Below, piece after piece: positions 7,813 through 16,285 of a stretch of 64,000 nt of DNA; the first letter of the stretch is position 1; each line of letters opens with the position of its first letter. Below the pieces are notes generated by a model. It ran no database searches. It was given only the letters and a program-made list of their open reading frames with translations, and was not told where the DNA came from. Made by a program: the position numbers and the translations under genes. Source of the DNA: Phaeobacter sp. A36a-5a (GTDB lineage Bacteria > Pseudomonadota > Alphaproteobacteria > Rhodobacterales > Rhodobacteraceae). The DNA is taken from positions 496,001 through 560,000 of the forward strand of contig NZ_JBBLYU010000001.1 of the NCBI RefSeq assembly GCF_037911135.1, read 5' to 3'.

Positions 7813-10182
7813 ATGGCCATTCTTGACAATGCGATCTGGTTGACCGGCATCAACGGCACCGCGCAAAGTGGGTCTACCTCACTGAGTGAAGGCGGCAATA
7901 CCACGGTTGTGACAGGCACGTTCACAGCGGACAGCTGGGACAGTTCGCAGGATGGCTACGCGGTTTCCGATTTCGGTGCCTTTGGCGTCAGCGATCCCAT
8001 CACCGCAAGTTACGGGTTCTCCAATCCTGTCACAAATTTACGGTTTGATCTTCAGCATGTGAATTCGAACGGCAGTTCGAATGACGATAAGTTTACGCTT
8101 CGGGTGCTGGACGCAAGCGGTGTGTTGATCCCCGCATCGCAGATCATCGCGGGGTTGACCGGGGTTACCCACCATCAGGTCACGGTCAACGCCGATGGCA
8201 CGGTCTCGATCGAGGCTGAGGGCAGCACAGCCGCCGATATCGGTATTGCAATCGACGGCCCCGTTTCGCAGCTGGATGTGATCTTTGACAATGGGGGGGA
8301 CGCACCTGTTTCCGGCGGAGCGGGACTGTCCGATCTGACGTTCACGATCCCGCCGGCCTTGGATTACATCGTCGAAGGCACCGATTCCGGCGAGCGCATC
8401 GACGTCAACTATCTGGGCGATCCCGAAGGCGATCGGGTCGACAGCGCCGACGCGGCTGATGGCTCTCAGGATGACGTGATCGAGGCCGGCGGCGGCAATG
8501 ATACCGTTATCGCAGGTGAGGGGGATGACCGGGTCGATGCAGGCGCCGGCGATGACTCGGTCGAAGGGGGTATCGGGTCGGACACCCTGTTTGGCGGCGA
8601 TGGGAACGATCTGCTACAGGGCGGCGCCGGTGATGATCTGCTGCAAGGTGGCATCGGTAGCGACACGCTGGAGGGCGGCGCCGGGCGCGACACGCTGGAA
8701 GGTGGTATCGGGCATGACTCGCTTAGCAGCGGCGACGATAACGATCTGCTGTTGGGCGGCGATGGCAACGATACGATCACCGCAGGCTATGGCGATGACA
8801 CGATCTATGGCGGGGCTGGCAATGACCAGCTCGAAGGGCTCTATGGTAACGATCTGATCTATGCGGGGGAAGGGGACGACCATGTCTTTGGCCGCGATCA
8901 GGATGACCTGATTTATGGTGAAGACGGCAATGACACGCTGATCGGCAGCATGGGAACCGACACCGTCTGGGGCGGGGCTGGCAATGACATTCTGGCGGGC
9001 AGCCAGGGCAATGATGAGATCCATGGCGGCGATGGCGACGACCTCGCCTTTATCGGTGTCTATGAAGATTCCGACCGCATCTTCCTCGATGATGGCAATG
9101 ACTATCTCGATGGGAGCACCGCCGGGTCATCCTTTTATGGCGAAGGTGGCCGTGGCGACGACGTGATGAACAGCGGCGTCGGCAATGACACGTTGCTGGG
9201 CGGCGAGGGCTATGACCAGCTGAGTGGCGGCGCAGGCGGCGACTCGCTGGATGGCGGCAGCGAAGATGACATAATCGAAGGCGGAAGCGGCGCTGATACG
9301 CTGATCGGCGGTGCGGGTGCGGACAGCCTATACGGCGAGGATGACCGGGATCTGTTGATCGGCGGGGCCGGGGATATCGTCGATGGTGGCGAAGGTGGTG
9401 ATGATTACGACCGGCTTGATATCAGCGAGCTGCGCGCGCTTGGAAACACCCGGATCATCTATACCAGCGCTGACCGCGAGGACGGCCGGGTCGAGGTCAC
9501 GAACAACAACAATGACACCGTTGGAACGTTGACCTTCTATAACATCGAAGAGGTCATTCCCTGTTTTACGCCGGGCAGCCTTGTCCTGACACCGCAGGGT
9601 GCGGTTCCGGTCGAGGATCTAGAGATTGGTGATCGCGTCCTGACGCGCGACAGCGGGCTGCAAACCCTGCGCTGGATCGCGCGACGGGTGGTTACAACGG
9701 CAGAGTTGGCACGCCGCCCTCAGTTCCAACCGATCCTGATTGAGGCCGGGGCGCTCGGCCAGGAGGGGGCCGAGCTTGTGCCGAACCAGGATATGATGGT
9801 GTCACCGCAACACAGGATGCTGCTGACGGGAAGCCGTGCCGAACTGCTGTTCGGCTCAAACGAGGTGCTGGTGGCGGCTGTGCATCTGATCAACGATCGC
9901 GATATCCGCCGGGCGCGAACACTGGATGTGACCTATATTCATCTGCTCTTCGATCAGCATGAAATCATCTGCGCCGATGGAGCCTGGAGCGAGAGTTTTC
10001 AACCCGGTGACCTGACACTGGCGGGGATGGATATGGCCCAGCGGTCAGAGCTTTGCCAACTGTTCCCGGAGCTGGAGAGTATGGGGCAGGCCTTTCCGAC
10101 GGCGCGGCGGTCCTTGCGCAGCCATGAGGCGCGGGTGTTGCTGTCCGCAGGTCGGCACAATCGCGGCGACGGATCAGCCTAA
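7813..10182 (+). CDS. RTX calcium-binding repeat protein with C-terminal Hint domain
   Basis: 789 residues. Residues 1-190 form a beta-rich N-terminal region of unknown role. About residues 215-555 are glycine/aspartate-rich nonapeptide RTX repeats (GGxGxDxLx type, more than 20 copies) that fold into a Ca2+-binding beta-roll once outside the cell. A Hint module follows from Cys584 (PCFTPGSLVLTPQGAVPVEDLEIGDRVLTRDSG, then MVSPQHRMLLTG near residue 660), the Hint_2 type common in Roseobacter surface proteins. No signal peptide is seen; RTX proteins usually leave by a type I secretion system, but none is encoded nearby. Its role (adhesion, surface layer or enzyme) is unknown. The ribosome-binding site is weak. 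Confidence 0.88.
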   Translation: MAILDNAIWLTGINGTAQSGSTSLSEGGNTTVVTGTFTADSWDSSQDGYAVSDFGAFGVSDPITASYGFSNPVTNLRFDLQHVNSNGSSNDDKFTLRVLDASGVLIPASQIIAGLTGVTHHQVTVNADGTVSIEAEGSTAADIGIAIDGPVSQLDVIFDNGGDAPVSGGAGLSDLTFTIPPALDYIVEGTDSGERIDVNYLGDPEGDRVDSADAADGSQDDVIEAGGGNDTVIAGEGDDRVDAGAGDDSVEGGIGSDTLFGGDGNDLLQGGAGDDLLQGGIGSDTLEGGAGRDTLEGGIGHDSLSSGDDNDLLLGGDGNDTITAGYGDDTIYGGAGNDQLEGLYGNDLIYAGEGDDHVFGRDQDDLIYGEDGNDTLIGSMGTDTVWGGAGNDILAGSQGNDEIHGGDGDDLAFIGVYEDSDRIFLDDGNDYLDGSTAGSSFYGEGGRGDDVMNSGVGNDTLLGGEGYDQLSGGAGGDSLDGGSEDDIIEGGSGADTLIGGAGADSLYGEDDRDLLIGGAGDIVDGGEGGDDYDRLDISELRALGNTRIIYTSADREDGRVEVTNNNNDTVGTLTFYNIEEVIPCFTPGSLVLTPQGAVPVEDLEIGDRVLTRDSGLQTLRWIARRVVTTAELARRPQFQPILIEAGALGQEGAELVPNQDMMVSPQHRMLLTGSRAELLFGSNEVLVAAVHLINDRDIRRARTLDVTYIHLLFDQHEIICADGAWSESFQPGDLTLAGMDMAQRSELCQLFPELESMGQAFPTARRSLRSHEARVLLSAGRHNRGDGSA

Positions 10183-10183
10183 T

Positions 10184-10210
10184 AACCCGACCACCATCGG
10201 CGGCCGGGTT
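10184..10210. terminator. Bidirectional terminator-like hairpin
   Basis: AACCCG (10184-10189) pairs with CGGGTT (10205-10210) between the convergent RTX and symporter genes. The stem is short, with a T-containing flank on each side. Confidence 0.45.
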
Positions 10211-10219
10211 GCTGCTTTG

Positions 10220-11764
10220 TTACTGGAACTTCTTGATTTCACCGGTCTTGAGGCGTGCCATGTAGCTGTTCAGCTCACCCTTGACGATTGGCATCAGGAA
10301 GTAGAGCGCGACGATGTTCACCACGGCCATGGCAAAGATTGCCGCATCGGAGAAGTCGATGACCGGACCCAGGCTGGCCGCGGCGCCGATGATGACAAAC
10401 AGGCAGAAGATCACCTTGAAGACCAGTTCAGTCGTCTTGCCCTCACCGAACAGGAAGGTCCAGGCTTTGAGGCCGTAGTAGGACCAGCTGATCATGGTGG
10501 AGAAGGCAAACAGGATCACCGCAATGGCCAGAATATACTTGAACCAGCCAAATGCCGACGAGAAGGCCGCAGATGTCAGAGCCACGCCGGAATTGCCATC
10601 CACGGTCTGGATCGCGCTTCCTGCCTCGTTCAGCACGTAGAGACCGGTTTCAGGGTTGCTGACCAGCTGGCCGGTGATGATGATCACCAAGGCGGTCATG
10701 GTGCAGATCACCACGGTGTCGATGAACGGCTCCAAGAGCGAGACGAAACCTTCGGTGATCGGCTCCTTGGTCCGCACGGCGGAGTGGGCAATTGCCGCGG
10801 AGCCAACGCCCGCTTCGTTGGAGAAGGCCGCGCGTTTGAAGCCCTGGATCAGTGCGCCAACCATGCCGCCCGCAACGCCAAGACCGGTAAAGGCACCGTC
10901 GAAGATCTGGCCAAAGGCCCAGCCGATTTTGTCAAAGTTCATCAGGATGATCACCAGCGCGGTCAGCACATAGAGCACGCCCATGAACGGCACCACTTTT
11001 TCGGTGACTTTGGCGATCGACTTCAGGCCACCAATGATCACGGCAAAGACGACACCAGCGAAGATAACGCCGGTGACCCAGCCCGGATAGTCGCCCAGAA
11101 CATTGGTCAGCTGGGCATGGGCCTGGTTGGCCTGGAACATGTTGCCGCCACCAAGGGCGCCCAGAATGCAGAAGATCGAGAACAGGACCGCCATGAACTT
11201 GCCCCCGGGCAGGCCCCGTGCAGCAAAGCCCTTGGTCATGTAGTACATCGGGCCACCGGAAACTGTGCCGTCAGGGTATTCGTTGCGGTATTTCACACCG
11301 AGCGTACATTCGGTGAATTTCGACGCCATCCCCATCAGACCCGCGAGGATCATCCAGAAGGTTGCGCCAGGACCACCGATGCCAACCGCAACCGCGACGC
11401 CTGCGATATTGCCAAGGCCAACGGTGCCGGAAAGCGCGGTGGCCAGAGCCTGGAAATGGCTGACCTCGCCTGCGTCATTCGGGTCGGAGTAGTCGCCCTT
11501 CACCAGCGAGATCGAGTGCGGGAAGGCGCGGAACTGGATCAGGCCGAAATAAATGGTGAAAATCGTCGCTGCAATTACCAGCCATGCCACGATCCACGGG
11601 AAGCTGGTGCCCGGAAATGGGCTGAAGATGAAATTGACAAACCAGCCCGTGGAGCTGGCAAAGAGATCGTTGACCTTCTGGTCGATGCTCTGTGCCATTA
11701 GCGGACCCGACAGCACTAGGGCGCCGGGGACGGCCAGTGCGGCCGCTTTGGAAAAACTGTTCAT
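10220..11764 (-). CDS. Alanine/glycine:cation symporter (AGCS family)
   Basis: 514 residues. An N-terminal hydrophobic leader (LAVPGALVLSGPLMAQS) is followed by about 10-11 membrane segments, with the AGCS hallmark GTVGLGNIAGVAVAVGIGGPGATFWMI near residues 115-140 and the FSNEAGVGSAAIAHSA segment near 330. Family members import D/L-alanine or glycine with Na+ (or H+) across the inner membrane. It is the downstream gene of a two-gene unit with a universal stress protein (19-base gap). The pair is divergent from an Lrp/AsnC regulator, which fits amino-acid-responsive control. Exact amino acid not determined. Confidence 0.92.
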   Translation of the reverse strand: MNSFSKAAALAVPGALVLSGPLMAQSIDQKVNDLFASSTGWFVNFIFSPFPGTSFPWIVAWLVIAATIFTIYFGLIQFRAFPHSISLVKGDYSDPNDAGEVSHFQALATALSGTVGLGNIAGVAVAVGIGGPGATFWMILAGLMGMASKFTECTLGVKYRNEYPDGTVSGGPMYYMTKGFAARGLPGGKFMAVLFSIFCILGALGGGNMFQANQAHAQLTNVLGDYPGWVTGVIFAGVVFAVIIGGLKSIAKVTEKVVPFMGVLYVLTALVIILMNFDKIGWAFGQIFDGAFTGLGVAGGMVGALIQGFKRAAFSNEAGVGSAAIAHSAVRTKEPITEGFVSLLEPFIDTVVICTMTALVIIITGQLVSNPETGLYVLNEAGSAIQTVDGNSGVALTSAAFSSAFGWFKYILAIAVILFAFSTMISWSYYGLKAWTFLFGEGKTTELVFKVIFCLFVIIGAAASLGPVIDFSDAAIFAMAVVNIVALYFLMPIVKGELNSYMARLKTGEIKKFQ

Positions 11765-11783
11765 GATGACCCCTGTCGATCAG

Positions 11784-12218
11784 TTATGGGACAATGGTGA
11801 CCGGAACCGGCGCGGCCTGCGCCAGACTGCCTGCGACCGAACCAAACAGCCGCGATGACAATGCGGAATGGCCGGTGCGCCCGATAACCACGTGATTGGC
11901 CCCTTCGGACTTCGCGATGGACACGAGAACCTCGGCGATATTGCCGTATTTCACGGTGGCCGTGACCTCGACACCGCTGGTCTCAACATCCTTGAGCAGG
12001 GGCTGGATCAGCGCGGTCTCGGCGCGTTCAAGCTCTTCGGTGCGGCGCTTGTGGCGCTCTGCCAGCTCGGCTGCGGATAGAAAAGAATATGGTGACCATT
12101 CCAGCACATGCGCGACTACAATGCTGCCGCCCTGTGCCTTTGCTACACCCAGCGCAAAGTTGAGCGCACTCCGCGCGCTTGTGCTGCCGTCGTAGCCAAC
12201 TACGATTTTTGAGGCCAT
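11784..12218 (-). CDS. Universal stress protein (UspA family)
   Basis: 144 residues forming one Usp domain: MASKIVVGYDGSTSARSALNFAL at the start and the ATP-binding signature GRTGHSALSSRLFGSVAGSLAQAAPVPVTIV (G-2x-G-9x-G-S type) at the end, so it probably binds ATP. It is the first gene of a unit with the symporter at 10220. USP genes next to transporters often modulate their activity; here that is an inference from spacing. The divergent Lrp gene starts 147 bases away. Confidence 0.93.
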   Translation of the reverse strand: MASKIVVGYDGSTSARSALNFALGVAKAQGGSIVVAHVLEWSPYSFLSAAELAERHKRRTEELERAETALIQPLLKDVETSGVEVTATVKYGNIAEVLVSIAKSEGANHVVIGRTGHSALSSRLFGSVAGSLAQAAPVPVTIVP

Positions 12219-12311
12219 CTGCCCCTCCCTTGGTTACGTCATCCCTGTGACGAAGTGTCTCAATTTTATGACGTTGTTGATAGGAAAGGTTCTCGATTTC
12301 CTTGCCTATTC

Positions 12312-12363
12312 GGAAAATTTCGGAAAAATGTGCGGATAACGATTAAGTATTGGGAAAATTTCC
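12312..12363. promoter_or_regulatory. Pair of GGAAAATTTC sites, putative Lrp operator
   Basis: GGAAAATTTC occurs at 12312-12321 and again within the perfect palindrome GGAAAATTTCC at 12353-12363. The two are 41 bases apart (about four helix turns, same DNA face), in the spacer between usp and the Lrp gene; the second abuts the Lrp start. Such phased sites are typical of Lrp/AsnC octamers. Confidence 0.5.
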
Positions 12364-12364
12364 G

Positions 12365-12820
12365 ATGGACATGCTGGATTCTCGTATTCTTTCCGCCCTG
12401 CAGCAGGATGGTCAGATATCAATGGCGCGCCTCTCGGAGAAAGTAGGGCTGTCTTTGTCCGCATGTCACCGTCGTGTCAAGTTGATGGAAGCCAGCGGTA
12501 TGATCGAAGGCTATGCCGCGCGGCTGGATCGCAAGAAGATTGGTCTGGAGCTTCAGATCTTTATCGAGATCAAGCTGGTCGGTCAGCAGCGCGAGCATAT
12601 CCAGGCCTTTGAGAACACCATTGCCCGTATGCCCGAGGTGTTGGAATGCCACCTGATTTCGGGGGAGTTCGACTATCTGATACGCGTCGCGGCGCGCAAT
12701 ACGGAAACCTATGAAAACCTCTATCGCAACCGGTTGTCGGACATCCCGTCGGTCGCACAGATGAAGACCTTGCTGGCGGTTTCTACGGTGAAGGAGTTTC
12801 GCGGCTATCACCTAGAGTGA
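12365..12820 (+). CDS. Lrp/AsnC family transcriptional regulator
   Basis: 151 residues from the ATG at 12365 (MDMLDSRILSALQQDGQISMARLSEKVGLSLSACHRRVKLMEASGMI). A TTG five codons upstream is also open, but GGGA sits at a good distance from this ATG. The N-terminal helix-turn-helix is followed by the RAM/AsnC effector domain (LQIFIEIKLVGQQREHIQAFENTIARMPEVLECHLISGEFDYLIRVAARNTETYENL). The family senses amino acids and often controls transporters. The divergent usp-symporter unit is the likely target, plus its own gene. The ligand may be alanine or glycine, by association only. Confidence 0.92.
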   Translation: MDMLDSRILSALQQDGQISMARLSEKVGLSLSACHRRVKLMEASGMIEGYAARLDRKKIGLELQIFIEIKLVGQQREHIQAFENTIARMPEVLECHLISGEFDYLIRVAARNTETYENLYRNRLSDIPSVAQMKTLLAVSTVKEFRGYHLE

Positions 12821-12879
12821 GACGCGCCCTCTTCAGGTCTGTTTCGGCTATTGATCATGGAGTTTGGGCGATTTCAGGA

Positions 12880-12901
12880 CGCCCGACCGGTTTTGCGGGC
12901 G
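12880..12901 (-). terminator. Hairpin downstream of the mauG-like gene
   Basis: CGCCCG (12880-12885) with CGGGCG (12896-12901), loop containing AAAACC on the minus strand. It lies just past the stop of the mauG-like gene; weak as a terminator. Confidence 0.35.
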
Positions 12902-12910
12902 GTTCGGCGC

Positions 12911-14131
12911 CTATCGCTGGCGTGCCTCCGCGACGAGGCAGTCCAGTCCCGAAGAGGTGAGCGTCTCGAGGAAGCTCAGCAGGTCTCGCTGTTCGCCATC
13001 GGTCAGACGGAGCGGTCGAATGCGCGGATCCTGACCGGGCAGATTGGCACCGCCACCATTGTAGAAGTCGATCACCTCAGCAAGGGTGCCGAACCCGCCG
13101 TCGTGCATATAGGGCGGCGAGACGGCGAGATTGCGCAGCGTCGGCGTGCGGAAACGCCATCGGTCGCGTGGATCCTCGGTGACTTCGTAGCGCCCCAAAT
13201 CGGCCTCCCGCGGACCGCTGACGGCGCGAACCAGCGCGTAGTCGATCTGATGGACCACGCCGGGAGCGACCTGAACCGGCAGGGTTTCGGGCGGGTTCTG
13301 TCGCGCCAGTTCGCGCATCTGCCCGTAGCCTGTGTCGTGGAACTGCTGATCGGTGAAGAGCGCGTCATCTGGTCCGATGCTGTGGCAGGAGACGCAGCCT
13401 GCCTTGCCGCGAAAGAGGTCAAAACCACGTTTGGCCGCTGCAGAAACAGCAGCGCTGTCGCCGCCATAAAACCACCGATCGAACGAGCTGTTGCCCAGCG
13501 TCAACGCGCGCTGGTAGGCCGCGAGCGCCATACCTATGCGATCCAGAGACGCGGAGGCACCAAATGCCTCGCGAAACAATCGGTCATAGTCAGCCTGCTC
13601 CTGAAGATAGGCAACCACGTGGCCCACCGATGGGTTTGCCATCTCGTTACGGGCGGTGAGCGGTCCGATGAACTGGGTTTCCAGTGTAGGGTCGCGCCCA
13701 TCATGGAACAGGGGCCGCAGCAGGCCGACATTGATCAGGCTGGGAGCATTGCGCTTCACGCTGCGGCCCTCGACGCCGATGGAGGTCGCCAGCTCCCAAT
13801 TGGCAAATCCCTGTTCCGGCACATGGCACATGGCGCAGGACATGGTGTTGTTGATCGACAAGGCGCGATCAAAAAAGATCCGTCGGCCAAGCGCAATGCG
13901 TGCTGCTGTGGGCGGGTTGTCGGCCGGATGTTGCAATGGCGGTAGGCCGAGCTGCGGCGTCCGGCTACGTCTTGACGCAGCTTCAGCCCAATTATCGGGC
14001 GAGCGTTCACAGGTTTCCGCCGAGATCTGTAGCGGTGCCGCAGTCGATGCCGGGACGGTCCAGAGCAGAGCCAGAAGCGCCGCACATGGTGCAAGATGTT
14101 GGCGCAGCAAGGCAGGCGGGCGGCGGGTCAC
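12911..14131 (-). CDS. Di-heme cytochrome c peroxidase / MauG family protein
   Basis: 406 residues with an N-terminal signal sequence (LAPCAALLALLWTVPASTAA). Two c-type heme sites are seen: CAMCH at residues 99-103 and CVSCH at 246-250, spaced as in bacterial diheme peroxidases. The family includes CcpA (H2O2 reduction) and MauG/MbnH, which modify protein residues post-translationally. It is the last gene of the methanethiol oxidase operon, overlapping the SCO gene by ATGA. In Hyphomicrobium and other bacteria, mtoX is reported next to SCO1/SenC and mauG genes, so a role in maturing MtoX is more likely than peroxide detoxification. It acts in the periplasm. Confidence 0.9.
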   Translation of the reverse strand: MTRRPPALLRQHLAPCAALLALLWTVPASTAAPLQISAETCERSPDNWAEAASRRSRTPQLGLPPLQHPADNPPTAARIALGRRIFFDRALSINNTMSCAMCHVPEQGFANWELATSIGVEGRSVKRNAPSLINVGLLRPLFHDGRDPTLETQFIGPLTARNEMANPSVGHVVAYLQEQADYDRLFREAFGASASLDRIGMALAAYQRALTLGNSSFDRWFYGGDSAAVSAAAKRGFDLFRGKAGCVSCHSIGPDDALFTDQQFHDTGYGQMRELARQNPPETLPVQVAPGVVHQIDYALVRAVSGPREADLGRYEVTEDPRDRWRFRTPTLRNLAVSPPYMHDGGFGTLAEVIDFYNGGGANLPGQDPRIRPLRLTDGEQRDLLSFLETLTSSGLDCLVAEARQR

Positions 14132-14877
14132 TCTGCGGCCTCCGCCATCAGTAGGGTCTCCACGTCGGTCATCAAAAGGCGCGGGTCGATCAGGCCAAGA
14201 CCATAGACGTTGCGGATCATGCCTTGGGTGTCGACCAGATACATCCGCAGCAGGTGATTGATCTGATCATCCGAGGATCCGCGATCAACAACCTGGCCAA
14301 ATCCATCCAGCAAGGGGCGCAGCGCCTCCGCGTCAGCGGTGGTCAGGACGTGCCAGTCCAGTTTCTGCGCGCTGGCGGGGTCGCTGCTGACCGGGTGGGC
14401 AAAAGCGGCGATCGCCTCTACCGTGTCGCGCTCGGGGTCAAAGCTGATGGTCATCAGCTGCACCTTCTGGCGCAGTCCGGGCAGCTGGGCGCTGGCATCA
14501 TGAATGTCATAAAGCGTCGAGAAGGCCAGCGGGCAGCCGTCCACATCGCCACAGGTAAGATAGACAAAGCTGACAAGGGTGATTTTCTCGTCGAACAGCT
14601 GGTGCAGGCGGGTTTGTATTCCGTTTGTGGTCAGAACCGCGCCATCGGGTGCGGGCTTCAGCCGGTTCAGCCTGTAGGATCCCGGTTCCGGTGGGCTGAA
14701 CTGGAAGGCGGGATCGCTCGGGAAGATATCGGAAAAGGGAGTGGTGGCGGTCCGCAGCGCAGCAGGTGTCAACCGTGCGAGCAGATCTGAGGGACGCCAG
14801 GTGTCGGCCAGGGCGACAACGCCCGTCAGCAAGGCCGCAGCGGCGGTAATGGAAACAGCGAGTGTTGTCTTGCGCAT
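14128..14877 (-). CDS. SCO1/SenC-like periplasmic copper chaperone
   Basis: 249 residues with a signal sequence (TLAVSITAAAALLTGVVALA). The thioredoxin-like SCO fold is seen around LVSFVYLTCGDVDGCPLAFSTLYDIH, with a late histidine in INHLLRMYLVD as the third copper ligand. The two cysteines (C109 and C115) are five residues apart, whereas classic SCO proteins have CxxxC; the two extra residues are confirmed in the DNA. SCO proteins deliver copper, usually to cytochrome oxidase CuA. Here, between mtoX and a mauG-like gene, the likely client is the copper enzyme MtoX. Periplasmic. Confidence 0.85.
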   Translation of the reverse strand: MRKTTLAVSITAAAALLTGVVALADTWRPSDLLARLTPAALRTATTPFSDIFPSDPAFQFSPPEPGSYRLNRLKPAPDGAVLTTNGIQTRLHQLFDEKITLVSFVYLTCGDVDGCPLAFSTLYDIHDASAQLPGLRQKVQLMTISFDPERDTVEAIAAFAHPVSSDPASAQKLDWHVLTTADAEALRPLLDGFGQVVDRGSSDDQINHLLRMYLVDTQGMIRNVYGLGLIDPRLLMTDVETLLMAEAAE

Positions 14878-14949
14878 GGAGATCCTCCGGCAAGTTTAGG
14901 TCCGCAAGGGGAGACCGGAGCGGCAGCTGGCCGCCCCGGGAACTGGCAG

Positions 14950-16263
14950 TCAGGCTGAGTAAAGCGCCGAGCTGCCAAAGCGCATGATGTGAGCGCGGCC
15001 CAATCCAGCGGCATAGAAGTCGATATTGAAATCTTCGACCAGATCTGTGCCGTCCCATGTATAGGCGCGCAGATACTGCACATCATCCTCGCCCTTCTTG
15101 TCCCAGTTGGCGAGCAGCGACGACGAGAAATAGACCCGTTTGCCATCCCAGCTCTGGCTGACCATATTGACCTGCCGGTCGATGGTCTTCTCGTAGATTT
15201 GCGACGGGTTATGCGGGTCCGAGATGTCAAATAGGCGGGTTTTGCCATCCATGAAGGAATTGACCCAGAGCGTCTGATCATCCGCAGCGATGGAGATATC
15301 GACGGGCAGGGGGATGTCCTCCGGGTTGCCGATCTCCGCGACCGATTTGGCCTGCCATTCGCCACCATCGTCTTCGTAGATCAGCCACAGCTGCGAGGTG
15401 AGCGCGGTGGTGGAGAAGGCATAATTGGCATTCGGACCCCAGGGAAAGCGCACTTCCAACGGTGCGCCGGGCACATTGAACACCTTGCGGGGCTGGCGGG
15501 TGTGCAGATCCCACAGCACCATCGTGTTTCCAAAGCGTTTCATGGCTTCGGGATCCTGCAACATCTGGCCAAAATCCATCATGTAGTTGGACCAGCCCGT
15601 GAAGGAGGAGGTGAGCATGACATTCTTGCGGATCAGCGCGCGGATATCGTAGCCGTAGCCATCGGCAACCGCGCCATCCACCGCAACGGCACCCTGCATG
15701 TCATCTGCGGTGGGCATCCAGTAGGTGGCGACGTAATCTCCATCATCGTTATATTCGACCAGCGCCGTGCGACCGCCGTGATCGTCCTGATTGCTGAGCC
15801 CGGTGATCATCATGCTGCCGGGCAGGGCAAAAAACGTGTGGGGACCAACCACACCGCCGGAATCGGTGACGAAGGTTTCAATCACCTTGTGCAGCTTGGG
15901 GGCCGCCGGGTTGCTGTGAATGTCAAAGATGAAGATGCGATTGGTATCAAGCCCGCCGGTCCAGAAATACCGACGATCTGCGGAGAAGCCGCCATGATGA
16001 GCCTCGTTTCGGCCCCCTACAGAGAGGCTGTGGATGACCTCTCCGCGCGTGGATGAGCCAGGGCGGAGGTCGACGGTTACCATCTTGTCCTGCTCGTCGC
16101 CCATCCCCTCGACACCGAGGGTCCAGACGTACACAAATTCTTCTTGGCCCGTAATCTTGGGCATATAGGGGGATTGGCAGGTTTCGTCTGCAAAGGCGCG
16201 AAACGGGCCGGCCATGGCCAGTGCTGCAGCAGCGGTCAGCCCGCCGAATTCTCTTCTGTTCAT
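14950..16263 (-). CDS. mtoX: Methanethiol oxidase (SBP56 / selenium-binding protein family)
   Basis: 437 residues from the ATG at 16263, preceded by GAAGGGAG. The protein begins MNRREFGGLTAAAALAMAGPFRAFADE, a twin-arginine signal with likely cleavage after AFA, so it is exported folded to the periplasm. The rest is the SBP56 beta-propeller (for example VYVWTLGVEGMGDEQDKMVTVDLRPGS, GGRNEAHHGGFSADRRYFWTGGLDTNRIFIFD, FSTTALTSQLWLIYEDDGG). Bacterial SBP56 proteins with this gene context are copper-dependent methanethiol oxidases that convert CH3SH to formaldehyde, H2S and H2O2. Methanethiol arises from DMSP demethylation in roseobacters. SCO and mauG-like genes follow; an IclR gene ends 22 bases upstream. 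Confidence 0.9.
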   Translation of the reverse strand: MNRREFGGLTAAAALAMAGPFRAFADETCQSPYMPKITGQEEFVYVWTLGVEGMGDEQDKMVTVDLRPGSSTRGEVIHSLSVGGRNEAHHGGFSADRRYFWTGGLDTNRIFIFDIHSNPAAPKLHKVIETFVTDSGGVVGPHTFFALPGSMMITGLSNQDDHGGRTALVEYNDDGDYVATYWMPTADDMQGAVAVDGAVADGYGYDIRALIRKNVMLTSSFTGWSNYMMDFGQMLQDPEAMKRFGNTMVLWDLHTRQPRKVFNVPGAPLEVRFPWGPNANYAFSTTALTSQLWLIYEDDGGEWQAKSVAEIGNPEDIPLPVDISIAADDQTLWVNSFMDGKTRLFDISDPHNPSQIYEKTIDRQVNMVSQSWDGKRVYFSSSLLANWDKKGEDDVQYLRAYTWDGTDLVEDFNIDFYAAGLGRAHIMRFGSSALYSA

Positions 16264-16285
16264 GTTATTTCTCCCTTCAATAAAT

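Noticed and set aside
8500-9400. Dense short repeats in DNA that resemble a CRISPR or tandem array
   Set aside because: They encode in-frame RTX nonapeptides of the gene at 7813-10182 with drifting sequence; no constant repeat with unique spacers.
10124-11701. A 525-codon open frame on the plus strand
   Set aside because: It is the antisense shadow of the alanine/glycine symporter, with histidine/glutamine-rich composition and no family likeness.
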